DNA of 64,000 nucleotides from Ignavibacteria bacterium (GTDB lineage: Bacteria > Bacteroidota > Ignavibacteria > Ignavibacteriales > Melioribacteraceae): the NCBI GenBank assembly GCA_012719345.1, contig JAAYAN010000116.1:1-64000 (forward strand), read 5' to 3'. Positions within the stretch are counted from its first letter, which is position 1. The number at the start of each line of letters is the position of its first letter. Below are positions 47,296 through 57,634 of the stretch, piece by piece. The position numbers and the translations under genes are program-made. Under the pieces are notes generated by a model, which was given only the letters and a program-made list of their open reading frames with translations, searched no databases and was not told the DNA's origin.

Positions 47296-47763
47296 TTAAT
47301 ATATTTTTTTCATTAAATCAGCCATTTCAATTGCTGCAAGGGCAGAGTCCCAGCCCTTGTTACCTGATTTTGTTCCGGCTCTTTCAATAGCCTGCTCAAT
47401 TGAATCTGTTGTAAGAACTCCAAAAATAACGGGAATCGAATATTTCAACGAAACCTGTGCTACACCTTTTGAAACTTCGGCTGCAACATAATCGAAATGC
47501 GGGGTTGCGCCTCTTATTACTGCACCAAGACAAATAATTGCATCATATTTTTTTAACTGGGCTAATTTATCCGCTGCCAAAGGTATTTCAAAAGAACCCG
47601 GCACTTTTACAACAGTTATATTTTTTTCATCTGCATGATGGCGTTCAAGACAATCGATTGCCCCTTCTACCAATTTCTGTGAAATAAAATCATTAAAGCG
47701 GCTAACTACCAAAGCAAATTTGAAATCTTTAGCAGATAATTTTCCTTCTAAAATATTTTTCAT
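47296..47763 (-). CDS. ribH: 6,7-dimethyl-8-ribityllumazine synthase
   Basis: This enzyme makes the riboflavin precursor from 3,4-dihydroxy-2-butanone 4-phosphate and aminoribitylaminopyrimidine. The 155 residues fit. Motifs: [57 protein letters not shown] with the catalytic histidine, and [20 protein letters not shown], followed by [20 protein letters not shown] precedes ATG 47763. No FMN riboswitch is seen, and other rib genes are not in the window. Confidence 0.96.
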   Translation of the reverse strand: MKNILEGKLSAKDFKFALVVSRFNDFISQKLVEGAIDCLERHHADEKNITVVKVPGSFEIPLAADKLAQLKKYDAIICLGAVIRGATPHFDYVAAEVSKGVAQVSLKYSIPVIFGVLTTDSIEQAIERAGTKSGNKGWDSALAAIEMADLMKKIY

Positions 47764-47791
47764 CCTATCTCCGGAACTTTTAAAACTAATT

Positions 47792-48607
47792 TTATAAAAA
47801 ATTCTTGATATAATTTAATTTTTTCTGCGAAATATAATATTTTCCGAAGTTCGATTCATCCCCTTTTTCTCCTCCATGAAAATCTGAACCTCCGGATTCG
47901 GGCAAAGAATGTTTTTCGGCAATACTTTTTAATACTTTAGATCGACTTGGCGACAACATCGGGTGAATTGTTTCCAAGCCGTCAATACCTTGTCCGAAAA
48001 GGGTTATAATGTCATCTTCTTTAATATTTACAGGGTGCGCCAAAAAAACAAGTCCTCCGGCAGAATGAAATATTTGTGTAACTATATCAACCGGCAGAAA
48101 TGTTTTTTTTACATTTGCCGGACCGTTATCTCCGATAAATTTATAAAAAGCATCACCAAAAGAACTAACATATTTTTTTTTAACCATTGCCTGAGCGATA
48201 TGAGGGCGGGTAATTGGAGAATTCCCTGAAAACTCCCTTACATCGTCAATATTAATATTTACATTTAAATTTTGTAATTCTGTAAGAATTTTACGAGCGC
48301 GTTGTTTGCGTTCAATTGTAAAATGAGCAAGAAAATCGGCAACTGACTTATTGTTTATATCAAAAAAATATGAAAGAAGATGAATTTCCTGTGAATTAAT
48401 TGATGAACTTGTTTCGATTCCTGGAATTACCTCTATCCCAAGTTTTTTCCCGTATTCAACAGCTTCGGGAAACGCTTCTACAGTATCGTGATCTGTTATA
48501 CTGATAACAGAAATGTTGTGTTTGAGAGCTTTATTTACTATTTGAATAGGAGATAAAGCCCCGTCGGATTTATTTGTGTGGATATGAAGATCGACCTTAA
48601 AAGGCAT
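47792..48607 (-). CDS. PHP-domain metal-dependent phosphoesterase
   Basis: At 271 residues this is a stand-alone PHP domain, YciV/TrpH-like. Metal ligands are visible in [16 protein letters not shown] (H8, H10, D15), [29 protein letters not shown] and the C-terminal SGGSDFHGG. Relatives cleave 3',5'-nucleoside bisphosphates or short RNA from the 5' end, which is a plausible role here. It starts six bases after the Crp/Fnr-like gene stop, so the two are cotranscribed. Confidence 0.9.
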   Translation of the reverse strand: MPFKVDLHIHTNKSDGALSPIQIVNKALKHNISVISITDHDTVEAFPEAVEYGKKLGIEVIPGIETSSSINSQEIHLLSYFFDINNKSVADFLAHFTIERKQRARKILTELQNLNVNINIDDVREFSGNSPITRPHIAQAMVKKKYVSSFGDAFYKFIGDNGPANVKKTFLPVDIVTQIFHSAGGLVFLAHPVNIKEDDIITLFGQGIDGLETIHPMLSPSRSKVLKSIAEKHSLPESGGSDFHGGEKGDESNFGKYYISQKKLNYIKNFL

Positions 48608-48612
48608 TAAAA

Positions 48613-49293
48613 TTAACCGTAAACTTCCTTAAATTTTTCGTAACACAAAATTCTCAATTTCGAGCCTTCAAGTTCGATAAGCTGTTTCTTTGCAAAAGAA
48701 TGTAAAGTTCTAGAAATAGTTTCGCGTGAAGTTGCAGCCATATTAGCTAAATCCTGTTGAAGAGGAAGTTTTTCAATTTCCACAACACCCTGTTTAATCG
48801 TTCCCATATCATCAGCAAGTTGAAGAAGTACGCTTGCTACTTTACCTTCAGCATCTTTTAACGAAAGAGATTTAATTTTCATATCTGCAGCGCGAAGTCT
48901 TTTGGTAAGTTCCTGCAAAAGTGCAATTGAAACTTCAGGGTGCTGTTTAATAAGTTCAATAAAATCGTTTCTTTGAATCATAAACAATTCGGTATCTTCC
49001 AATGCTACAACTGAAGCAGAACGGGTCATTCCGTCAAGAATTGCCATCTCACCGAAAAAATCAGATTCGTTTAATATTGTTAAAATAACCTCGCGTCCGT
49101 CGTTACTTGTTCGTGAAATCTTTACTTTTCCGCTGATTATTACAAAAAGTCCGCTTCCGGAATCTTCTTCTATTAATATTACACTTTCCTTTTTATAAGT
49201 CTTTTTTGAACCTATATTTACAACCTGTTCAAGTGCATCATCCGGTAAATCGGAAAATATTGGAACATATTGCAGAAAATCACTAGATGACAT
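48613..49293 (-). CDS. Crp/Fnr family transcriptional regulator
   Basis: The 226 residues hold a cyclic-nucleotide-fold domain (about 10-125: VILIEEDSGSGLFVIISGKVKI, FFGEMAILDGMTRSASVVALED), a dimer helix, and a winged helix with LANMAATSRETISRTL. The recognition residues are R190, E191, S194 and R195, which combine the CRP-like RE and FNR-like E-S-R sets. The N-terminal cysteines needed for an FNR iron-sulfur cluster are absent. Whether it binds cAMP, haem or nothing is open. A near-palindromic TGTGATTTAAATCAAA lies 24 bp upstream of its start. Confidence 0.92.
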   Translation of the reverse strand: MSSSDFLQYVPIFSDLPDDALEQVVNIGSKKTYKKESVILIEEDSGSGLFVIISGKVKISRTSNDGREVILTILNESDFFGEMAILDGMTRSASVVALEDTELFMIQRNDFIELIKQHPEVSIALLQELTKRLRAADMKIKSLSLKDAEGKVASVLLQLADDMGTIKQGVVEIEKLPLQQDLANMAATSRETISRTLHSFAKKQLIELEGSKLRILCYEKFKEVYG

Positions 49294-49317
49294 AAATTCT
49301 CCAAAAAAATATAAAAA

Positions 49318-49333
49318 TGTGATTTAAATCAAA
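49318..49333. promoter_or_regulatory. Candidate Crp/Fnr-family operator in the crp-gap divergent region
   Basis: TGTGATTTAAATCAAA contains a perfect 12-base palindrome TGATTTAAATCA (49320-49331). The ATCAA arm fits an FNR half-site, and TGTGA fits a CRP half-site. It lies upstream of the regulator's own start and about 170 bp before gap, so autoregulation is likely. Confidence 0.55.
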
Positions 49334-49488
49334 ATCTTTCTGCAATAATAATATATCTGAAAGAATAATACAAATAATAAATTCAATGAAAAAATAAAGA
49401 GACTATCATTTATTGCAGGCAAAAAATTGAAATTTATGTTTCAATATTGTAATTTACAGTTTTGAATTTTGAACCAATTATTAATTAA

Positions 49489-50502
<1,014 letters not shown>

Positions 50503-50515
50503 GGTAAATAAATAT

Positions 50516-50537
50516 AAGGCGCCGTTTGGCGCCTTTT
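50516..50537 (+). terminator. Hairpin between gap and pgk
   Basis: AAGGCGCC (50516-50523) and GGCGCCTT (50528-50535) form an eight-pair stem around GTTT, followed by a short U-run. It may end or attenuate the gap transcript before pgk. Confidence 0.75.
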
Positions 50538-50569
50538 AATTATTATTTAAGAATTTCGGGGAAACTAAA

Positions 50570-51766
50570 ATGAACAAACTGACAATTGATGATATAAATG
50601 TTAAAGGGAAAAGGGTTTTGGTTCGTGTAGATTTCAACGTTCCGATGAACGAGAAACTTGAAATTACAGATGATATAAGAATTACATCGGCTTTGCCGAC
50701 AATAAGAAAAATATTGAAAGACGGCGGAAGGGCAATACTGATGAGCCATTTGGGCAGACCGAAAGATGCTTACAAGGCTGAATTCAGCTTGAAACCGGTT
50801 GCAGTACGTCTAAGCCAGCTTTTAAATCAGGAAGTAAAATTTGCACCAGATTGTGTGGGACCGGAAGTAAAAAAGATTGTTGATAACTTGAAAGACGGCG
50901 AAGTAGTAATTTTAGAAAATGTCCGTTTCCATGGTCAGGAAACAAAAAACGATCCTGAATTTTCGAAGCAGCTTGCAGAACTTGGCGATGTTTATGTTAA
51001 TGATGCATTCGGCTCGGCTCACCGCGCTCATTGTTCAACTGAAGGTGTTACAAAATTTATAAAAACTTCTGTTTCCGGTTATTTGATGAAAAAAGAATTA
51101 GATTATCTCGGAAAAGCGGTATCGGATCCAAAACGTCCTTTCACTGCTATTCTCGGCGGATCGAAAATATCAGGGAAAATAGATGTTATTGAAAATCTTC
51201 TTCCAAAAGTAGATACATTAATAGTTGGCGGAGGAATGGCTTTTACTTTTTATAAAGCTATGGGATTAGAAATAGGTTCCTCTCTTCTTGAAGCAGATAA
51301 AATTGATCTTGCCAAAGCAGTTTTAGATAAAGCAAAAAACTCAAAAGTTAATTTTCTGCTTCCTAAGGATGTTGTTGTTGCTCCTCAGTTTGCTGCCGAT
51401 GCTCCTTCTAAAGTTGTAGGTATCGATGCAATTCCCGCTGATATGATGGGACTTGATATTGGTCCTGCAACAATCGAACTTTTCAAAGGTGAAATTCTGA
51501 AAAGCAAAACTGTTGTTTGGAACGGTCCTATGGGTGTATTTGAATTTGATGCATTTGCAAAAGGAACTGATGCAATTGCTACATCTCTTGTAAAAGCTAC
51601 TGAAAACGGTGCTATTACAGTTGTGGGAGGCGGTGACTCGGCTGCAGCAATTAAGAAAGCCGGACTTGATGAAAAAGTATCGCACGTTTCAACCGGCGGC
51701 GGAGCTTCACTCGAATTCCTCGAAGGAAAAGTTCTTCCGGGTGTTGATGCTTTGACTAATGCATAA
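50570..51766 (+). CDS. pgk: Phosphoglycerate kinase
   Basis: It transfers phosphate from 1,3-bisphosphoglycerate to ADP. The 398 residues fit. Motifs: [15 protein letters not shown], the substrate arginine region [53 protein letters not shown] and the nucleotide-binding [14 protein letters not shown] and [11 protein letters not shown]. It is adjacent to gap, as in many bacteria, but the hairpin between them may uncouple transcription. Confidence 0.97.
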   Translation: MNKLTIDDINVKGKRVLVRVDFNVPMNEKLEITDDIRITSALPTIRKILKDGGRAILMSHLGRPKDAYKAEFSLKPVAVRLSQLLNQEVKFAPDCVGPEVKKIVDNLKDGEVVILENVRFHGQETKNDPEFSKQLAELGDVYVNDAFGSAHRAHCSTEGVTKFIKTSVSGYLMKKELDYLGKAVSDPKRPFTAILGGSKISGKIDVIENLLPKVDTLIVGGGMAFTFYKAMGLEIGSSLLEADKIDLAKAVLDKAKNSKVNFLLPKDVVVAPQFAADAPSKVVGIDAIPADMMGLDIGPATIELFKGEILKSKTVVWNGPMGVFEFDAFAKGTDAIATSLVKATENGAITVVGGGDSAAAIKKAGLDEKVSHVSTGGGASLEFLEGKVLPGVDALTNA

Positions 51767-51785
51767 ATTTATTTGAAACTTTTAC

Positions 51786-51823
51786 AGAGGAGATTCGGTT
51801 TTAGAGAATCTTCTCTTTTTTTA
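51786..51823 (+). terminator. Rho-independent terminator after pgk
   Basis: AGAGGAGATTC (51786-51796) pairs with GAATCTTCTCT (51806-51816) with one G-U pair, followed by seven or more T residues. It ends the gap-pgk region; the rhomboid gene starts 18 bp beyond the U-run. Confidence 0.88.
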
Positions 51824-51840
51824 TTTTTTAAGGTTATTTT

Positions 51841-52734
51841 ATGGGAATTGATTCAAGAGATTACTACAGACCGCAAAACAGATTCAGTTTTTTACCTCCT
51901 ATGATAAAAAACTTACTGATTATTAATGTTGTTGTTTTTCTAATCACTCAAATAGGATATTCTTTAATTATCGGTGAATATGAACTGGCATACATAATTC
52001 AGAAATATTTTTCTTTGGTGGGACTTAATGCTCCCGAAGGTTTGCAGTTTTATCCTTGGCAGCTTGTTACATATCAATTCCTTCACGCTGATTTTTCACA
52101 TATTTTCTGGAATATGTTTGCATTATGGATGTTCGGTATGGAATTGGAAAATATATGGGGCTCTGTAAAATTTCTTATATATTACTTAATCAGCGGTGTT
52201 GGTGGCGGATTACTGCATCTTTTCCTTTCGGATTCTTCCGGCATTACGGTTGGCGCATCAGGAGCAATTTATGGCGTTTTGTTGGCTTTTGCAATGTTTT
52301 TTCCGAACAGACCGATTTATATCTATTTTTTACTTCCGGTTAAAGCTAAATATTTAATTGCTTTTTATATTTTAATGGATTTGTTTACCGTTGGCAGCGT
52401 GAGTATGGTAGCAAAGCTTGCCCATTTAGGCGGAGCATTAACAGGTTTTATTTTTATAATGTTAGATTCGGGAAATAATATTTCTCTGTCATCATGGTTA
52501 AATTCGTATAAAAAATCAAAAGAAGAAAGACCATCCTTTAGGAAATCTTATGGTTCGTCCCGCAGAAGTGATGATATCACTGAGGCTGAGTTTTATGATA
52601 TAAGCGAAAAGAAAGAAGATGAAATAACACAAGATGATATTGACCGGATCTTAGATAAAATTTCTGCTTCGGGATATCAGAATCTTACTGAAAAAGAGAA
52701 AAAGATACTTTTTGAGGCAAGCAAAAAGAAATGA
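51841..52734 (+). CDS. Rhomboid family intramembrane serine protease
   Basis: The 297-residue protein has six or seven membrane helices (about 20-205) and a soluble acidic C-terminal tail (about 210-297). The catalytic serine is S140 in VGASGAIYG and the catalytic histidine H195 in LAHLGGALTG. HADFSHIFWNMFALWMFG is the conserved loop-1/helix-2 region. It cuts transmembrane substrates within the bilayer; its substrate is unknown. Its stop overlaps the start of the next lipoprotein gene by four bases (ATGA). Confidence 0.93.
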   Translation: MGIDSRDYYRPQNRFSFLPPMIKNLLIINVVVFLITQIGYSLIIGEYELAYIIQKYFSLVGLNAPEGLQFYPWQLVTYQFLHADFSHIFWNMFALWMFGMELENIWGSVKFLIYYLISGVGGGLLHLFLSDSSGITVGASGAIYGVLLAFAMFFPNRPIYIYFLLPVKAKYLIAFYILMDLFTVGSVSMVAKLAHLGGALTGFIFIMLDSGNNISLSSWLNSYKKSKEERPSFRKSYGSSRRSDDITEAEFYDISEKKEDEITQDDIDRILDKISASGYQNLTEKEKKILFEASKKK

Positions 52735-53036
52735 AAAAAATAATTATTATTATGTTTGTTTCTTTTTTTTCCTGCAGCGATAATAAAAACGATATCGAAA
52801 CAATTTCAAAAATATACGTCGAGGAACTTGTTGTCCGCGAACAGTATGGAGGTAATTATAAACTTTATAAAGAAAATTATTCTGAAATATTAAAAAAATA
52901 CGGGCATACAAAAGAATCATATAAAAACGCGCTAAAACAAATTGGTAATGATCCGGACAAGTGGGAATCTTTTTTTTCGGAGAGTCTGATTTATTTAAAT
53001 GAACTTAAAGAGAAGGCCGATTCTTCTGGGCATTAA
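52731..53036 (+). CDS. Small lipoprotein of unknown function
   Basis: These 101 residues start with a short signal and lipobox (MFVSFFSC, cysteine at 15). The mature part is helical and charged, with VEELVVREQYGGNY, YGHTKESYKNAL and WESFFSESL. The pattern recalls DUF4296-type Bacteroidota lipoproteins, but I cannot assign it firmly. It is coupled to the rhomboid protease by a four-base overlap. Its last 32 bases overlap the 3' end of recQ on the other strand. Confidence 0.75.
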   Translation: MKKIIIIMFVSFFSCSDNKNDIETISKIYVEELVVREQYGGNYKLYKENYSEILKKYGHTKESYKNALKQIGNDPDKWESFFSESLIYLNELKEKADSSGH

Positions 53037-55554
53037 TTTTTGCAACCACAATTCTTATTTCGGGATACGTAACTTTTTCTTGCAGTTTCTCTTTTATTTC
53101 TTTTAAGACGGTATTATTATTATTAACTTCTTTAATAATAAGTCTTATTTTCTCTTTATCGATAATTTTTGTTATGTCGGTTTCGGGTAAATACTGGATA
53201 ATTGTTTCAATTTGTAAACCGGCAACAGCTTCAGTTACCTTAAGCAAACTCGCAATATCTTTTAAATTGTATTTTTTGTTGATTAAGTTTTTTGTTAGTT
53301 CAAGCGAATCGGGCAGATTTATAACTTCTTTTACAGAATGTTCTTTAACAACTTCTAAAATATCATCGCCAAGTTTGTTGAACATTCTTTGATTAAAACC
53401 TTTTACTGTAAGCAGTGCCGATTGGGTATTCGGTTTTTGCGAAGAAATAATTCTTAACAGCTCATCACTGCAAATCAATCCGGGTGACTGCATAAATTTT
53501 TGCGAAGCAGCATCTCGTATATCTTTTAATTTATTAAATAATGCTAAATCGTATGTATTTATTGCAGAAGAAGTATTTTCTTTTAATTTTTCTCCTGGAA
53601 TAAAAAATTTGTTTTTTGTTTTGCCAATTATTTTTCGCGAAAAAAGATTTGCCAATGCATCTTTTAATATTCTTTTGTTGAGATTAGAAAAAGCTCCGAA
53701 TGTTGCCATAGAAGAGTACTTGCTATCATTCCCCCAAAGAATATCTTCTATAGTTTTTTCAGTATTCTCTTCAGTTAAAAATTTTAGAGTGTTTATTATT
53801 TTCTCGTTTATATATTCTTCAAGCTCAGGATCGGTATTTAAAAAATCGGCACAATTATCGCATTTCCCGCATTTATAACTTTCAGTTTCTTCTCCAAAAT
53901 AATCAAGTATAAACTTGAATCTGCAGTTCTTGCTGAAAACATATCTTTCTATTTCCTGAAGTTTATTCAGGGAATATTGTTTGTGTTCATTCATTTTAGA
54001 AAGATCAATTTGAAGCCGTTTTATTTCAACCCTAGGTTCTTTTAATGTATAAGAAGGTGAATCGGAAGGTCTTTGATAATCAAGTATTCCGGCACCGGAA
54101 AGTGTTGTTAAAGCAGAAATGATTTCATCTTGTTCCGTATCAAAAAACGAAGAAATGTCTTTAAGATTTATTCTCTGAGAATTCCTGAAAATTGAACTGC
54201 CGTATTTTTTTAAAAGAAAAACAAGAAGGTCGCTAAAAAATGCAGAAGCCACACTTTTTATATAACTTTTAAGTTCGCTTTGACCCAGATTTATTTTGAT
54301 ATGATGATTTTGTTCGAATTCCGAAATACGGGTAAAAATTCCGGCATTAACCATAAAATTAAGGCACGAATTCAAAATCTGCGATGAAATTCCGTTAGCA
54401 TCGCATATCCTTGTAAATTTATCGTCGGCGGGAACAGGTACTGTATTTACTTCGCCTAAAGCTATTTGTCCGTAATTGCATAGCAGCGAATACACACTTT
54501 TTATCTGTTCAAGTTCGGGATAAGAATTACGGATTAAAAATTCCTGAATATTTTTATCGCGGGGCTCGAAAAGCAAAATGGCTTTCGATTCGTTTCCGTC
54601 GCGTCCGGCGCGCCCGATTTCCTGATAATAATTTTCGATTGTTGACGGCATATTAAAATGTATTATAAGCCTGATATCTTTTTTATCGATGCCCATCCCG
54701 AATGCATTTGTGGAACAGATAACATCAATCCGGTCATTTAAAAAATCATCCTGAACAATTCTCCGGTTTTCCGGTGTCATCCCGGCGTGGTAAAAAGCTG
54801 CATTGATTTTGTTTGCCAGGAGAAAGGAAACTGCCTCTTCAGCATTTTTACGAGTTGAGCAATATACTATTGCGGGATGTCCGAATTGTTTTAAAAGCGA
54901 AAGACATTTCTCTTTTTTTTGAGAAGTTCTTACGGCTCCTATCGAAAGATTTTCCCGCTCAAACCCTTTAATGAATATTTTTGAAGAAATAAACCCGAGC
55001 TGCTTAATAATATCCTGCCGAACTTCAGGTGTAGCAGTCGCAGTAAATCCCGAAATTTTACTAACACCGGTAAAATCGCAGAATTCTTTTATTTTACGGT
55101 AACTGGGACGAAAATTATGTCCCCATTCGCTTATGCAGTGCGCTTCGTCCACAAAAATGTAATCGGGTTTAAGCTCCTTTAATAGTGCAGTTATTTTAAT
55201 ATTTCCAAGTCTTTCGGGGGCAAGATATAAAAGTTTTGTTTTGCCTTCGCTAATATTGCGTAAAACCTTTTCGGTTTCCCGAAACCCGACGGAACTGTTA
55301 ATAAATGCCGCAATTTCTTCTATCTGATTAAGGCTGTCAACCTGATCTTTCATTAAAGCGATTAAGGGCGAAATTACAATAGAATAAGAATTCCCAATGA
55401 TTGCAGGAATCTGGTAACAAAGAGATTTGCCTCCGCCGGTTGGTAAAATTGCTAAAACATTTTCACCGGAAATAATTGATTCAATTATTTCTTCCTGTCC
55501 GGAACGAAAAGATTTATATCCGAAATATTTATTAAGCGCTTCGAAGATGTTCAT
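53005..55554 (-). CDS. recQ: ATP-dependent DNA helicase RecQ
   Basis: This 3'-5' helicase has 849 residues, longer than E. coli RecQ (about 610). Motifs: FGYKSFRSGQEEII (motif 0), ILPTGGGKSLCYQIP (Walker A), FVDEAHCISEWGHNFRPSY (DEAH and the aromatic-rich loop), GFTATATPEVRQDI, FGMGIDKKDIRLIIHFNMP and YYQEIGRAGRDG. An RQC zinc site follows (CRFKFILDYFGE, KCGKCDNC), then an HRDC-like region (about 680-750) and a helix-turn-helix tail (about 755-845). It acts in recombination and fork repair. Its last 32 bases overlap the small lipoprotein gene. Confidence 0.95.
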   Translation of the reverse strand: MNIFEALNKYFGYKSFRSGQEEIIESIISGENVLAILPTGGGKSLCYQIPAIIGNSYSIVISPLIALMKDQVDSLNQIEEIAAFINSSVGFRETEKVLRNISEGKTKLLYLAPERLGNIKITALLKELKPDYIFVDEAHCISEWGHNFRPSYRKIKEFCDFTGVSKISGFTATATPEVRQDIIKQLGFISSKIFIKGFERENLSIGAVRTSQKKEKCLSLLKQFGHPAIVYCSTRKNAEEAVSFLLANKINAAFYHAGMTPENRRIVQDDFLNDRIDVICSTNAFGMGIDKKDIRLIIHFNMPSTIENYYQEIGRAGRDGNESKAILLFEPRDKNIQEFLIRNSYPELEQIKSVYSLLCNYGQIALGEVNTVPVPADDKFTRICDANGISSQILNSCLNFMVNAGIFTRISEFEQNHHIKINLGQSELKSYIKSVASAFFSDLLVFLLKKYGSSIFRNSQRINLKDISSFFDTEQDEIISALTTLSGAGILDYQRPSDSPSYTLKEPRVEIKRLQIDLSKMNEHKQYSLNKLQEIERYVFSKNCRFKFILDYFGEETESYKCGKCDNCADFLNTDPELEEYINEKIINTLKFLTEENTEKTIEDILWGNDSKYSSMATFGAFSNLNKRILKDALANLFSRKIIGKTKNKFFIPGEKLKENTSSAINTYDLALFNKLKDIRDAASQKFMQSPGLICSDELLRIISSQKPNTQSALLTVKGFNQRMFNKLGDDILEVVKEHSVKEVINLPDSLELTKNLINKKYNLKDIASLLKVTEAVAGLQIETIIQYLPETDITKIIDKEKIRLIIKEVNNNNTVLKEIKEKLQEKVTYPEIRIVVAKINAQKNRPSL

Positions 55555-55722
55555 AATTTTAAGATTGAAAAATACAAAATATTACAATTTTAATTCACTT
55601 ATTAAAAAGAAGTTTGTAATAACAGCCAGAGATATTCTAAAAATCTTTTCTCTTTTGGATTTAAACTCTTTTTTTTCGATGTTTAAATACTTCATAAAAT
55701 TAAATTATAAACGGAGAAAAAA

Positions 55723-56631
55723 TTGAGTCTTTTAGTTGTAGGGTCTGTTGCGCTTGACACAGTGGAAACACCATTTGATAAAGCAGAAGATGCGTTGGGA
55801 GGTTCAGCAACATTTATTTCGGTTGCTGCAAGCTATTTTACCGAACCTGTACACCTTGTTGGTGTGGTTGGCGAAGATTTTGCTGATGAACATATTGAAA
55901 TGCTGAAAAATCATAAGATTGATCTTGAAGGTTTGGAAATAATTAAAGGAAGACCGACTTTTAGATGGTCGGGGAAATACCGCGATGATTTTAATACTCG
56001 CGATACAATTTCCACAAATCTAAATGTTTTCGAAAATTTCGATCCTAATATTCCGGAAAAGGCCTTATCCGATAAATTTGTAATTTTAGGGAATATCCAA
56101 CCGTCTCTTCAGATGAAAGTTCTTGAACAGATGAAAAATCCTGAATTTGTAGTTCTCGATACAATGAATTTATGGATAAAACATACAAAAGACGATCTGC
56201 TTAAAGTTCTTCCGAAAATAAAAGTTTTAATAATAAACGATTCGGAAGCAAAAGAACTTTCGGAGGTAACCAATCTGATAAAGGCTGCAAAAATAATAAT
56301 GGCTATGGGTCCGGAATATCTTATAATAAAAAAAGGGGAACATGGTGCTTTGCTTTTTGGCGAAGGAAAAATATTTTCGGCTCCTGCTTTCCCGATAGAA
56401 ACATTATTCGATCCGACTGGAGCGGGTGATACTTTTTTAGGCGGATTTACGGCATATCTTCACAAAAAAGGGAAGGTTGATTTTAACGAAATGAAGAAAG
56501 CTGTGATATACGGAAGTGTAATGGCTTCTTTCTGCTGCGAAAAATTCAGCACAAAAGGGATTGAATATTTAAAGCCCGAAACTATTGAAAAAAGGTACGC
56601 GGAATTTAAGGAGTTATCTCAGTTTGATTAA
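55723..56631 (+). CDS. PfkB family sugar (or nucleoside) kinase
   Basis: A 302-residue ribokinase-like kinase. It shows ALGGSATFISVAASYF near the N terminus and the ATP/catalytic block FDPTGAGDTFLGGF with the catalytic aspartate near the C terminus. The start is TTG 55723 behind ACGGAG. The substrate is not clear. The next gene, mtnA, overlaps it by eight bases, which suggests a pentose-type phosphate such as (methylthio)ribose or deoxyribose as the shared metabolite. That is inference from context. Confidence 0.88.
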   Translation: MSLLVVGSVALDTVETPFDKAEDALGGSATFISVAASYFTEPVHLVGVVGEDFADEHIEMLKNHKIDLEGLEIIKGRPTFRWSGKYRDDFNTRDTISTNLNVFENFDPNIPEKALSDKFVILGNIQPSLQMKVLEQMKNPEFVVLDTMNLWIKHTKDDLLKVLPKIKVLIINDSEAKELSEVTNLIKAAKIIMAMGPEYLIIKKGEHGALLFGEGKIFSAPAFPIETLFDPTGAGDTFLGGFTAYLHKKGKVDFNEMKKAVIYGSVMASFCCEKFSTKGIEYLKPETIEKRYAEFKELSQFD

Positions 56632-57634
56632 TAAAAATACATTAAAAAGTATTGATCTGGCTGATAATAAACTGGTAATATTAAACCAGACAAAGCTGCC
56701 TCACGAAGAAGAATATATTAAAACGGATGATTTTAACCGAATTGCTATGGCAATAGAGCGACTAGAAGTACGGGGAGCTCCTGCCATAGGAATTGCTGCG
56801 GCTTATGCAGTTGCTCTGGGATTTAAAGGCAAGACTTCCAAAGATTATGAGCTGTTTACAAAAATCTACGAACGGCTTTATGTTACAAGACCGACTGCCG
56901 TAAACTTATTCTGGGCATTAAATGAAATGAGGAATAAGTATGATTCAATAAATGACGGCGATATTTTTAATGAATTGCTGAAAAAGGCAAAAATCATTCA
57001 TCAGGATGATATAAAAAAATGCGAGGCAATCGGTAAAAACGGACAAGAGTTGTTCAAAAAAAAGTCTGCTGTTTTAACTCATTGCAACACAGGGGCATTA
57101 GCAACAGGCGGAAGCGGAACAGCTTTAAGTATAATTGTAAAAGCATTTAAAAACAATCTGATTGAAATTGTATATGTTGATGAAACCCGACCTTTGTTCC
57201 AGGGTTCGCGGCTAACTGCATTTGAACTTGAAAAAGCTGAAATACCCTTTAAAATTATTACTGATTCAACCGCTGCTTTTTTAATGAAAAACGGGAAGAT
57301 TGATGTTGTAATTACGGGCGCCGACAGAATTGCCCGAAACGGCGATGCGGCAAATAAAATTGGGACTTACAATCTGGCTGTAAACTGCAATTATCATAAT
57401 GTACCTTTTTATATTGCTGCGCCATCTTCTACATTCGATAAAAATTGCGAAAACGGAAATGCCATTAAAATAGAAGAAAGGTCGTCGAAAGAAATTATAG
57501 AATTAAATTCCATTAAAATAACCAAGGAAAATTACGAAGTTTTCTCTCCATCATTCGATATAACTCCTGCCGGATTGATTACTGGAATAGTTACTGAGGA
57601 AAAAATTTACAAACCTCCTTTTTATTTCGGATGA
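56624..57634 (+). CDS. mtnA: S-methyl-5-thioribose-1-phosphate isomerase
   Basis: This eIF2B-fold sugar isomerase turns methylthioribose-1-phosphate into the ribulose form for methionine salvage; relatives also act on 5-deoxyribose-1-phosphate. Motifs: VRGAPAIGIAAAYAVALG, RPTAVNLFWAL, catalytic cysteine C154 in THCNTGALATGGSGTAL, DETRPLFQGSRLTAFEL and D234 in ITGADRIARNGDAANKIGT. The start is TTG 56624, behind AAGGAG at the end of the kinase gene; the ATG at 56585 would overlap further and adds non-homologous residues. It ends in a four-base overlap with recO. Confidence 0.93.
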   Translation: MINKNTLKSIDLADNKLVILNQTKLPHEEEYIKTDDFNRIAMAIERLEVRGAPAIGIAAAYAVALGFKGKTSKDYELFTKIYERLYVTRPTAVNLFWALNEMRNKYDSINDGDIFNELLKKAKIIHQDDIKKCEAIGKNGQELFKKKSAVLTHCNTGALATGGSGTALSIIVKAFKNNLIEIVYVDETRPLFQGSRLTAFELEKAEIPFKIITDSTAAFLMKNGKIDVVITGADRIARNGDAANKIGTYNLAVNCNYHNVPFYIAAPSSTFDKNCENGNAIKIEERSSKEIIELNSIKITKENYEVFSPSFDITPAGLITGIVTEEKIYKPPFYFG

